A program made the position numbers and the translations under genes. 64,000 nucleotides of DNA, taken from contig JASFXZ010000009.1 in assembly GCA_032209605.1 (NCBI GenBank), forward strand, positions 21,687,553-21,751,552, in the 5' to 3' direction. Positions 25,760-38,800 of this stretch are shown here, piece after piece (position 1 is the first letter of the stretch; each line of letters begins with the position of its first letter). Source of the stretch: Mactromeris polynyma (lineage: Eukaryota > Mollusca > Bivalvia > Venerida > Mactridae). The notes beneath the pieces were generated by a model, which was not told where the DNA came from, did not search any database, and saw only the letters and a program-made list of their open reading frames with translations.

Positions 25760-26814
25760 TCAAATAATGAACACACCATCTTCTTCATACAGACCATGTT
25801 TTATGACGTCTGGGACGTCTGTTATAGAACTATTTAGTGCCTTTGTTTGCATCTGGGAGTGTGCTGACTGCTTACTTTCCGAAGGTGGAAAATTAATATT
25901 CATTACCTCATTGTCTGATGGTGAAGTTAAACTTGAATTATTAGTAGGTCGTCTAAATGTTTCTCTATCATTCAAAGCCAATCCGCTAGGCGGACATGCC
26001 GAGTTCACGACACTAGGTGGCGCTGTTTGTAGAAATGTTGCATCCGTATATTGGACAGTTTCCCCTTCTTCTTCTTCTGCTGCACTTTCTTCCTCGTCAG
26101 ATTGATTAATCATTAAATCTTTAGCACTTATATAATTTAACTTAGGCTCTTCCTCATCTTGTTGGTCAGTTCCAAAATCAAGATAAGGTTCCATGTCCAA
26201 CGTTTCGTCACTAACGGCATGATGAGCATGACTATCGTCATCACTAATTCCGTACTTTCGTTTAGGCATTGCTTCTTCGTTACTGTGTATTTTGGGTAAT
26301 GTATAATGCGACTCATCGGTGCTGGGGTACCGGAATCTTGGAGACGACAGAGTTCTTGGTTTGTACATTACATGCTTCTTCTTGTCCCCCGTCGGTGCCG
26401 AATGTGGTGTGTTTGGGGAGTACGATTGCTTCCCAATCTTGTGTTTTCCCCCATGATGTTGTAATCGTTTAGAAGCCGGGCTATTTCGAGCGTATGGCTT
26501 AAATGCCGGAGCAGATAATGTAGACATAGGGCGTTCCAAAGTATCAAACGTGTGGCTACGTAGTTCTTGGTTAGACACTTGTCTTATATGGTGAAACTTT
26601 AATTCTGGATTGGACATTTGTCGAATCTGTGAATATTGTGTTGGTGAATAGTTATTTAATGATAAGCCACTGCCAGACATGTGCATGTCACGTAAAGTTC
26701 CTGAAGTATTTGGTTGACTTCGGAGACTCGCTGAATCTGGCATAAACACTAGATTGTCAAAATCTCTTCTCCTCAAAGATCCGGGTTCATCATATATTGA
26801 ATGACTTCCTGAAG
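25760..26814 (-). CDS. Flytrap gene coding exon 8: cytoplasmic tail and stop
   Basis: Encodes about 350 residues of low-complexity, Ser-rich tail. Visible features: a duplicated 12-residue motif (IRQMSNPELKFH and IRQVSNQELRSH); basic clusters (KRLQHHGGKHKIGK, MPKRKYG); an acidic run (SDEEESAAEEEEGE); tyrosines in acidic context (MEPYLDF, GLYEEDG); and the terminus GVFII, which fits a class II PDZ ligand. RQMSNP resembles an RxxSxP 14-3-3 site (inference). The acceptor follows TTTCAG; a second AG lies 6 nt downstream in the same phase. Alternative splicing there would add or drop two residues. Confidence 0.85.
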
Positions 26815-29800
26815 CTGAAACATGAAGTTATTTTATTATGGGATACTTTCTAGAGAGACGAGTTTCTAGAACGAGTTCATTCAAGTAACGATGTATTTAA
26901 CGATATTGATGGTAAGTTATTGCCTAATGAATATGACATTAATGAACGTGTAAATATGTTTTCCAATATTGTATATGATATTTTATTTAAATACTTTGGT
27001 CGTACATGTAGTACCAAACCAAAAACTAAACAGAGAAGATCGCCATGGTTTGATGAAAATTGCAGACGAGCGAAATTAATTTTCTATGCTGCAAAACGAA
27101 ATCATGATTGTAATAAATCAGAAATAAACAAAGTGCACTTCATGAATTGTAGACATGATTTTGTTAAAAACAAACGTAGGGCGAAACAGAAATTGTATCA
27201 TACCGAAAAAACAAGGTTGTCAAATATGAGTAAGAAAGCGCTTCGATCATTTTGGAAATATATTAAAAAGTTTGATTGTAACAATAGTACTGATTCTGCT
27301 GAAAATGTGTCAATTAAAGACTTTAAAGAATATTTTGCAAATATTTCCAACAAACCCGGGGTAATTTTAATATAAACGAATTACAATCATCAAGGGAGGA
27401 AACTTGATCAACTAATATCATTAAATGAAGTGCACAAAACGTTACAAAACATATTGAAACGTTACAAAAGTTGTGACAATGAAAATAATGTTGCAGATTA
27501 TTTCATTGATTTGAATGATTTTATATCACCATATCTTTGTTCTTTATTTAAGTATATATATATGACAACTGTGTATATACAAATGATTGGTTTAAAGGTA
27601 ACATTGTTCCTATACATAAAAAGGGTGATAAAAGTAATCCGCCTAGTTATAGAGGAAAAATGGTAAAATGTTCTCACTATTATTGAGAAATCGCATTAAT
27701 ACTTGGTGGGAATCAGAAAACTAATTGATGAATCACAATTTGGCGTCGTTCTACAGCTAAAGCAAATTTCCTTTTACATTCTGCTATATAAAAATCGATG
27801 TAAAATAAATAAGTTTAAACTGAAAACTAAACTAAAAACAAATGAATTCCAAAATGACCAGGAGGTACGCACAGAGAGGAGAGGCAAATAATTAATACGG
27901 ACATTGAAACTAAACAACACCACTTCATTCACTAACACAAAATCATGAACATGGAACGACACAGTACGGACTGTGTGGCACAAGAGCAAGACAATAAGGG
28001 CAATACAAAACTGCTGAGAAAACAAAATATACCGGAAGTCGTCCGACCAGATGAATCTCCTTTGTCTGAGGAAACCTGTTTGATGACACAAGGTCGAATC
28101 AGAACCACTAGCAGTACAAACATCACGATACAGAATCCAAAGATTAAAGCTATGGCAACTGTCTTCCAGGTTCTGTAATGTTAAATTTACGAACATCGTA
28201 AACATATCGATCGTCGTAAAAACGATAAAAACAATTACAATGACAGCTTAATAATAAGACCATCTGTAAGTCCGTCTGAGTGGGTTATAGCCGCGAGGTG
28301 GTCTGAGTGGGTTATAGCCGCGAGGTGGTCTGAGTGGGTTATAGCCGCGAGGTGGTCTGAGTGGGTTATAGCCGCGAGGTGGTCTGAGTGGGTTATAGCC
28401 GCGAGGTGGTCTGAGTGGGTTATAGCCGCGAGGTGGTCTGAGTGGGTTATAGCCGCGAGGTGGTCTGAGTGGGTTATAGCCGCGAGGTGGTCTGAGTGGG
28501 TTATAGCCGCGAGGTGGTCTGAGTGGGTTATAGTTGCGAGGTGGTCTGAGTGGGTTATAGCCGCGAGGTGGTGTGAGTGGGTTATAGCCGCGAGGTGGTC
28601 TGAGTGGGTTATAGTTGCGAGGTGGTCTGATTATCAAGTTCAGATATTGAAACAACCTAGGGCCCTTTATTCATAAACAAAATAAGACTGAAACTCAGAC
28701 TTATACTTTCATTATGTTAAATGTACTTTTTTGCCCTCATGTTGTTATAACAAAATATATTTTAATAAAAATGGATTTAGTGTATAGTGGGTACCAACAA
28801 TTCAGACAAAATGTCATAGGTTTAGATTGAATGACAATGAAATGCTGGTTAAATGAAACTTAGTAAATTTGAAGTCTTAAAATATTTGTGAACAAGGCCG
28901 CAGGTCCATGCAAACATGGTCTTATTAATGGGATGATCTTGATTTCGAGGTGGTCGTTAAGTGAGGTTCTACTGTATTGAAGCATATTTATCAACAATTA
29001 TAAGTTAGATGAAAAAATAAATCTAGGAATTAATAATGACAAAAATATAAACGCATGAACAAATCGTCCAAATAATTGTATAATGCAATGTACGTATAAC
29101 TCTTAATAAGTATACATCGTGCATTATATACAACGTAAAATATCAAAGAGAAAACAAGTATGGCCAACATTAGAAATATAATAATTAAAGCTCTGTTAAT
29201 GTGAATCCGGTTAGCTCAAAGTGTAGAGCATTCTTCTACCAAACAGGAGGTCTCATGTTCGAACCCCAGGGAGGCGTATAACGGGACAATTTGACTATTA
29301 ATTGTACAACCAAAGTCATTTGCTCCCCCCCCCCGCTTCCTACCTCCGAATCACATGGGAAAACAGGTTAATACTTGTTTGTAACCCAGGTACACTGATT
29401 ACGTAAACTACATGCACATTGAAGACAACATAATACCAACATAGCCAAACAAATAGCTCCGTCCTTTTGCCACACAAAAGATAAAACATGTACAGCAAAT
29501 ATAAGGACATGTCACTAGAACTATAAGAATCATTATAATTATTCAAATATAAGGACAACATACCCATCCGACATCGGCGGTACCGTCGTCGCTTCCATGG
29601 TAACGACGGTGGTCGGTGTAGTGGTAGTGACACGAGGACATACTTGAGAACACGTATCTTTAAGCTGGTACGTAGAACAGTGGATTCTGTCTATCTCATT
29701 GAATTCTACCAACGTTATCTCATCATGGCGCTCATTGTAGAATTTCAGTGATAATTTTTGAAGATCCAATTGGCCATTCTTTGTGTAACGTCCTATCTGT

Positions 29801-32800
29801 GTAGAAAGAAAGCAATACAAATGTACATTGCAGTTAAATTAAACTGCGGCAAAGTATTTGAGTGGGAGTACATTAGGTTACTAAAGTATATGACAAAATC
29901 TAGTTTTTTAATCTAATTGTTTATTGTGGTTTTGAGGTTTGCATCGTTTTTCAACAGTTAACGGAGTTTTTGTGTTACCAACCAGCACTAGCCTGTCCTT
30001 CCTTCCTGTCTACGTCCCCAAGTGAATCAGAGGTGGAAGTCAAATGACTTTAGATGTATCATCCTCAGCCATATTGTAAACACACGCCTCACAAAGGGTT
30101 CTCAATGAGTTTATTTTTTAAATACTGAAAATCACTTTATTTTCGCGTAAATTCGCGAATCCGGAGACTCGCGAAGGATATGACAATAGCCAATGTATCG
30201 GCAGAACATAAACTTCCTAACCCGGGAATCGAACCTGGATCTGCCGGGTGACAGCATAGCGCTCTACCAACTAAGCTAACCGGACGTACTGACATCAGTA
30301 GTACAGCAGTGAGCGTATGCAAAATGAGCAATATAGTCAGAGTTTTTGCTTTTTAGAAACATTTGTTTGTGGAGGAAAGTGTAAGGATGAGTACCCCCCC
30401 CCCACCAGGTTGAAAGCGCAGTGCTGTTTCGTCACTGACTGTTCGTAGGCGTTTCTTCTATTTCACCTATTGATTAAACATTTGTTGTAGAAACCATCAA
30501 TTTTCATTGTAGCTTACGGATACCAAAATAGTGTATTGTTCAACGTTAAACCGCCAGCGCCTGATTCAAAACAATCATGTTGAAAATCATAGTTTCATAG
30601 GGTCAATAAATATGACGTTTTGATCACTTTGTCCTTTGTTCCAAAGGAATGAAAGCATGTATTGTTCTTGATAAATGCACCCAGTGTTATTAAATATATC
30701 GAGTGTTATATATAAATCATTGATTGGAGTATTATCTTTCTACCTTTTGTATTTTCACAGTTTACATTGCACGGGTGACAGTGTTCAGGTTGGCCCACGT
30801 GGATTAGTTTTACAACATGTGCACGCAATTGCTTGTTGGACAATTGTGATACAGTTAAGCATGTGAGATTGCAATACACTGTCTTTTGTCTGACACCCGA
30901 CCCACGTGAAAAGTCGGATAAACAGTCTCGTGGCATTAATGCCTATCGTTGTCTGCCCTATACAAAACTTTCAAAATCAATAAAACGTCAAAGTATAATA
31001 AATATGTCATCTTGCGTTTAATTAGAATTATGTAACTAAATTTCTAACATTTTAAAGATCATAAGCTATACGTCAAAATGAAGAAATGGACTTTTAGCCG
31101 GAAATAGATAAATCAATGTATCATGTATGCATGTTCTTCAGAAATTGTTCAGGAGTGTACGTGTGCTTATTAAATCATTAACGTTTTAAATGTTTATCAG
31201 TTGTTACAGAATGATGGTATAGAATCACAAACACGGATGTCACTTCATACAATTACACAGTACAGTGTTATACTGTAAACCACAGACAAGGGTGTCCATG
31301 TTTTAAGTTGTGTGCGTATTTTGTAGATAATACAAATAAATCACAACCATCTACCCTGCTATGACAATGGCCATTAAGACATAAGGATAATGAAAACATC
31401 TGAATGAGGATTTAATTTGTAACGTTATGAATAAACATACTTAGAGACAGAAATTTATACAGCGCTTATAACGCGAAATTCCGTGGGTGTGTATGAATGT
31501 AGAAGTTAAAGATGCATCTGGCTCATCTGAACCCAAACTATTTTAATGGGCTTCATCCAGTACTGTTGTTACACAGTCTAAAACATCATTAATAAGAAAT
31601 TTTACCATGTATAACCGTTTCAACAATATTTTTTCATCATGTAACTAAGAGACAAAACTAGTAAAAAATTCACCCGCTTGTTAAAACACTGGAGTTTTTT
31701 TTAATTCTATGATAATACAAATGTATTTTTTCGTCAAATACAGAGAAATACATAAATACATGTAGCCTGTGATAACGCATATTTTTTGCAGCTTTAATTA
31801 GATACAGTATACTTTTCATGATTGTTTAGATAAACAAATGAACAAAACAATGAGCATAACATAATATATCTTTAAGGAATTTCTTCCATAAAGAGATTTT
31901 ATAAAGATAGGGAATATCCTTACTAATATATTAGAAGCCCTATGAATACGGGCCATGATGTTAGTGATCATGTTACATCATGTGACGATAAAACGCACAA
32001 AGGAACGTTTTGTATACAGGACATTGAACGTATACATTTCACGGAAATCTAGCAGTTTATATGCGGAAAAACATGAACATATAAATTAATCAACACACTA
32101 TTATCATCAAAAAATAACCCAACATACCGCTAATTACTCCTTCCAATTTACTTGAATAGACGAACACTGTGAGTTTCGAAACCGAATCTGGATTCATTTT
32201 ATATAAAAACTTAACGCAGCTAACGTTTTATAAAGCTAGATCAAAGAAATGTTCCAATATTTCTGCCTGAAGTATTTTATAATGAAATATATGTGTTCAA
32301 AATAACTTTTAAAATGATTAAAAAACTGATCCAAGTATTGCATTCAATAAGTGATAGAAACATAGGAAAGAAATCGCTTCCCTTGTTCATAAATGTGGTA
32401 TACAGTAGTGGCTATACTGTCGTTGGAATGCCAGACACATTCCAATTAAGATATCGACGTTGGTGTTAGAATGTATCAAAGAGACGCTGCTTTTCTCTTG
32501 CCGACAAGGTACAGGTAGTTTGCATTGATACAGCCGTTCGTAGATTGTGATATTATCATTCTTATCATCTTAACTATGATATGACAATACAAGTGCACAC
32601 TGCCAAGTAGCATTGAACACATACGCTACTATTGCAATAATACAAACAAGTTGACTCTTATAAATTGAAAACCTTTAGATACGTTTCTACAAGTCAAAAC
32701 GAACTTTTAACCAATTACCAAAAAAGCGTCACATATTTGAAGACAGATTAGTCCATTAAAGTATGCCGTAGTGGATGCTGCTTGTAATGCGTTGATTTTT

Positions 32801-35800
32801 TATTATTTATTCGCTGTAATACTGGGGAGTACTTAAATAATATTAACAGCGATTTTGACCATCATTAAAGCTGTATTGGTCAAATATCTAACTCTTTACT
32901 TACCGGTACATAGGCAGCGGTATAAACTGGCTGTCCTTGTTCCGATTTCGACGTATTCATTTGTATGTTGTAGATCGTATATCCAATGTTTCCATTACCA
33001 TCCTCGTCAAACATTCGAGTTTTAGTTCTGTTAAAAAGAGTTCTTCTCATGGCTTGAAAATACCTGTCGATATTCTTCTTAATATCTCCAGACGAACAGT
33101 TTGCACAGACCTCTCTGAGGCTTTCTGTAGCAGCAAACACGGAGTTCATGGTATGTACAGCCCTTTGATCATTGTATAAATTATTTGTAGAATTAGAACT
33201 GAGTGTCGTTTTGATGGCCTTTCCACAAATTACTGGTTCGTTTGGTTTTTCGAATGAGTCAATTGAGTAACACCCATTGTAGTCTTCGAAATAGTTTGGG
33301 ATCCACCGATTTGGATATGTCTGGTTAGCGTTCAGTGAATCCAAAAAGGCTTTATAGCTATAATTGTTATTTGATTTGGTGTCAATGGTGAACACAATAG
33401 ATCCTTTACTTTTCTGACCAGCAGATCCAGTAATCAACTTCTGGTTTGTTCCCCAAGCTTCACTGGCAATAAACACAAAAGGTACTTTACTGCTATCCAT
33501 GACGTCAAGAATTTGCGTTGCAATAGTATCAATTCCAAAGTATAACACAACACGCACTTGTTGATTGTATAGCTCATCAACAACATGCTTTTTCAAATAT
33601 TCATCTGTCATATCCTGTGTCAGCCTTATTGGCGGTTCAACACAAATGTTAAAACGCCTGGCTTCTTCCTCAAGGCGAATTTTGCCGCCTTTTCCGTAGG
33701 CGTCATCGATGTACAGTAATCCTACGTGGGAGACATTGAGACTCACCAACACTTGTATCATTCCTTGCACTTGCAACGAGTCGCTTGGAACACTACGAAG
33801 AAAATATGGATATCTATTTTTATTGTCTAAATCCGGTGAAGATGCACTGTATGATAACATAGGTATGGTAATGGATGTTGCTAAATCGGCTACCAGTAAC
33901 GTCACAGGACTTGACAAAGCACCAATCACAACAATCACGTCATCAAAATTAATAACATGATTGTTTAAAGGATCAAGAATAAAGCGTTTCTTGCTGAACA
34001 AGGCAGTAAGATACTCGTTTGTATTTATTCCATTATAACAGTCATCAATAGCGATTGCGCCCAATGTATATTTATCAGTATCCCTTCTGCGGCTCAATAC
34101 GGATTGGAAAAATGACGAAACGGTAATTATGTCGTTTACTCCTCGTCGAATTAGTCCGCATTTAAAAGCAGAACTCCCAGCATTCCTTACGGTAAACAAT
34201 CCTAGAAGAAGAACGTCACCATGGATGTATGTGTATCGTAGATCAATTTTATCAAGACATTCGTGTTTAGCAACACCAGCTGCCGATGTAGGTAACGCTG
34301 GAAGATTCTCTGATAGTTTGAAAGCGCCGTCGATAATGTAACTGCCAATAATTTCATCCTATAAAAACAAAGACCAGAGTGTGTTACGGTGGAATAAAAA
34401 TAAACATGGTAACATAGGAAATTTCATGGGATATCTAGCATTGTCATACTATTACAAATAAAATGAAATATGTTGAATGCTTAAACGCAAGACCATGCAT
34501 ATGCACATGACAACGACTCCTGTGTTGACTTATACTATGCATACCAGTATTCTTGGTACAGTATTGTTATACAGTAAACCTCACTTTAAGACCACCTCAA
34601 TAATAAGACCACCTCAATATTAAGAACACAATTTTAAGTCAATTTGCACCGTTTTGCTCTTTATTCAACCTCAATATTAAGACCACCTCAATATTAAGAC
34701 CATTTTCAAGGGTCCTAAGGGTGGTCTTATTATCGAGGTTTTAATTTCTTGGTTATTAAACTATCTCTTCAACTATCACAGAACGTCATTAGAATATACA
34801 TGTTCGATAATATCTAAAGAAAGTAAACATTTCGTAACAAACAACAACATACCAAAGATTGTCTTTTCTTGAATCTTAATTCTAGCGTGCTATAGTGTTG
34901 TGTGCCGTCGTCTTCAAACTTTACTGTTCGATTGTAATCGGGATCTGGTAAATAATCATCTCCATAAGCCTCTCTAGTATTTACACCTTGTTTGATTTTC
35001 TCCAGAAGTAGACCTCCTTGAATTGCATGTGTGAAGTCCGGACAATCATCGATAGAGTGTGGGTAGGCGCATACACTATCCCAGACCTGTCTGGCGGCGC
35101 TAACCGTCACCATAACGGCATCCGTCAGGTGGTATGGATTTAATACCAATTCATCCGGTTGTAGAAATGGTGCTAATTTGTCCGACATGCTGTGGTCAGG
35201 ATATTGCACACATGTTATAGTATCAACAGTGGGCGTTTTAATCATGTTGTATGATGCAAGATGTGAAGTGAACACCCAATGGATGCTGGAATTATGCGGC
35301 CTAAGTATCCCGTTTTCGCTCTTGATAAATTCAATAGCACCAGAAGGATTTCCGAAATATATAACAGCGATCGATCTATCATAAGCATCGTGTAGAGCTG
35401 AGTGTAACTCTGTAATACTGTCATTTGTCGGCAATCCTTTATATCTGAGACAAATGCCCTGCGCATGCGCCATAGCAACAAATACTTCCGCTTCATCGCG
35501 AGTAGCTTCGCTGTGTATTAATACCACATAATTCCATCCAATAGTGGTTAGCATCTTTGTAATAGCCTGTAGATGACATAATATGGGCATTACTAAATAA
35601 AAGCGATGCCGTAATTTAGAATAAGACTTATTAACGTTTCGTAATTCCTTGATTACAACAAAATGAGTTCAGGTCGACAAATTATTGATTACGGAGAAGA
35701 TGAAACTTCTACAAGCTACAGCAACAGTAGATCACACTGCTTTCTTCATTAAGAACAGCCGAAACTAGCATCTCCCAAAGCCGGGTGCTGCTCGGACAAG

Positions 35801-38800
35801 GTTGCTCGATATTTTAAATATCAGAGCCATTAATAATATATTGTCTATTGCACTGTAACATTATAGTAAGATTCTTGTTGAAATACTTGTCTGTATACAA
35901 ACAATAACATTGTCTTTAGCAATAACTTTAATATATTTGCACAGACCATTACATTGCAATCGGGCTTGTAATTAAGTATGCGACACTAGAACCTACCAAT
36001 GCTTCTTGTCTGAAAGCAACCACTGTTTGGAGCAGATTCGTGTAGTCACGTGAATGAAGTGATGGTGATGACATCAGCGGACGTAGAACCGGAAGTGGTT
36101 GTGTGTATCTGGAGATGAGCTGTGTTGCTTTCGGTGTGGTAAGGGATATAACACCTATAGTAAGAAATACATACAGTGTTACATATGTATATTAAAAATA
36201 AGTTCGAGGCAGTCAGGACGTGGAAGGACGGACTTATTGGTGTTGTGTAGGGTATGGTCACAGTTATCTAAGTATGACGATGTTTCTCCTGCTTGTATTG
36301 TGAGGGAAGAACACAGCTGCCTCATCGTGCATTACATACCTAACAAAAAAGCACCATTTTGTTGCACAATATCAAAGTTAGAGCATACAAAATTATTCCG
36401 ACCAGAAATCCATTCAAACGAATCTCGACGTATATTGTTAATGTCAGCTTCGCTCTCTGGTTGTTATTTCTTCTTTGTTATAAGTAAGTTACTGATCTAG
36501 TAATGAAGTAATTGATGAAACATTAGTATGTGCGTCTTACATATGCACTGTTCATTTTAGTTTGGTGATTGTAATTGCAATAGCTATCTTATCCGCTTAA
36601 CTATTAAACAACCATTCCAATAAGTACTCCTCAGCAATTTGATTTTGCAAAGTGAACACTGAACACTATATGGCTTTTTCACCAACATCATTGGCTAATA
36701 AGTAAATGTTCATTGCAATATCAATTCGAATATCAAACAATTCTTGCTAATGGTGCAATCTCAGTACTTTGATTCAACTCATTGGTAAAGGATCAATTCG
36801 TTGAAGTCGCATTCGGCCAATTTCGACATTTTTCGTGTTAGTCTTCGTGTGTTTTCGGGGGAATTTCGGTAGACATAAAATAAACATTGTAGAAAATTGC
36901 AGAATATCCAAGAAATACGCAGAAAAATCCACAAAACCAATGAAACATCCTGATAATTGCAAAAAATAACCAACAACAAAGAAAAATAAAGAAAAAATAC
37001 ACGAAATCAGAGAAATACACAGAGAATTACATTAAACCTGAGAAATATTCAGATAATTGCCTAAAATCGAAGAAAATACATGTATCGACAAAATAAGTTG
37101 TTGATTATATAATATAATTCTACATCAATTTGGCAGAAGTATGCCATCATGCACAATAACTTACCAATATACACAGGAGAAGCATCGGCTGTTTCACTAC
37201 AGCTCATGTTCTGTCTAGCCGTGTAACCAGAGAAAAGCAAGTCCGTTGTCATGTCTTCACTGTCACAATTATCATACAAGTCATAGCCTGGATTATAAAA
37301 AAATATTTTAATGGGTAAATTAGTCTAAAATTTCATAATCTTGAATGATAATATACACTGCTCTCCAAAAGTGTCTGCTCACTTGAATATTTTGAATTTT
37401 GTTACTTTTTCTTACAGAATTTCAAATAAAACTTCTATGACCATGCAGTAAAATTATTCATCCCACTTCTGTGATGGATAGTTAAGAATTAACAATTTGC
37501 ACATCTCGGCAGCAGCATCAATCAGCCTGCATCCGAAACCAATATGTGTGTAACTAATTGATCTGACACAAAAAAATAAGATAATTGGATGCAGGAAAAA
37601 ATTATAAATACTTCCACAGAAAATTATTGCTGTGTTTAAAAGCATTTTCGATGTATTGCACGTGAAACAAATATGAAAATACATTAATTGCAATGGGAAA
37701 TTGTCAGTGTGCAGTAAGTTTTGGAGGGCAGTGTATAACTAGCATAAAACGCATTGTTAGCTTTGGGCGATAGAAAATAAATAAATGTTCAAACATATGA
37801 TAGAAAACAAACCTTCAAACACATAACTAGCCTAAAACACACAAAGCCTTGGTTGATACATAACTAGCCTAAAATGCACAAAGCCTTGGTTGATACATAA
37901 CTAGCCTAAAACACACAAAGCCTTGGTTGATACATAACTAGCCTAAAACACACAAAGCCTTGGTTGATACATAACTAGCCTAAAACACACAAAGCCTTGG
38001 TTGATACATAACTAGCCTAAAACACACAAAGCCTTGGTTGATACATAACTAGCCTAAAATGCATTTATACTTGGTTGATACATAACTTGCCTAAAATGCA
38101 CAAAGCCTTGGTTGATACATAACTAGCCTAAAATGCACTTATACTTGGTTGATACATAACTTGCCTAAAATGCACAAAGCCTTGGTTGATACATAACTAG
38201 CCTAAAATGCACTTATACTTGGCTGATACATAACTAGCATAAAACACACACAGACTTGGTTGATACATAACTTGCCTAAAACACACAAAGCCTTGGTTGA
38301 TACATAACTAGCCTAAAATGCACTTATACTTGGTTGATACATAACTAGCCTTAAATGCACTTATACTTGGTTGATACATAATTAGCCTTAAATACACTTA
38401 TACTTGGTTGATACATAACTAGCATAAAACACACACAGACTTGGTTGATACATAACTTGCCTAAAACACACAAAGCCTTGGTTGATACATAACTAGCCTA
38501 AAATGCACTTATACTTGGTTGATACATAACTAGCCTTAAATGCACTTATACTTGGTTGATACATATTTAGCCTTAAATACACTTATACTTGGTTGATACA
38601 TAACTAGCATAAAACACACACAGACTTGGTTGATACATAACTTGCCTAAAACACACAAAGCCTTGGTTGATACATAACTAGCCTTAAATGCACTTATACT
38701 TGGTTGATACATAATTAGCCTTAAATACACTTATACTTGGTTGATACATAACTAGCATAAAACACACACAGACTTGGTTGATACATAACTTGCCTAAAAC

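Noticed and set aside
25767..26105. 112-codon plus-strand frame
   Set aside because: Shadow of flytrap exon 8 on the opposite strand.
27774..28205. 143-codon minus-strand frame overlapping exon 7
   Set aside because: It is in a different phase from the flytrap gene; only the overlapping phase that yields the transmembrane helix joins both neighbours.
28248..28655. 135-codon minus-strand frame (RGYNPLRPP repeats) inside the flytrap gene
   Set aside because: Exons 6 and 7 join in phase without it and no flanking splice sites fit; treated as an intronic minisatellite.
25760..32903. Hidden seven-helix or kinase exons for the flytrap gene
   Set aside because: No minus-strand frame in introns 5-7 shows multiple hydrophobic helices or kinase motifs, and the frame closes with a stop after the tail.
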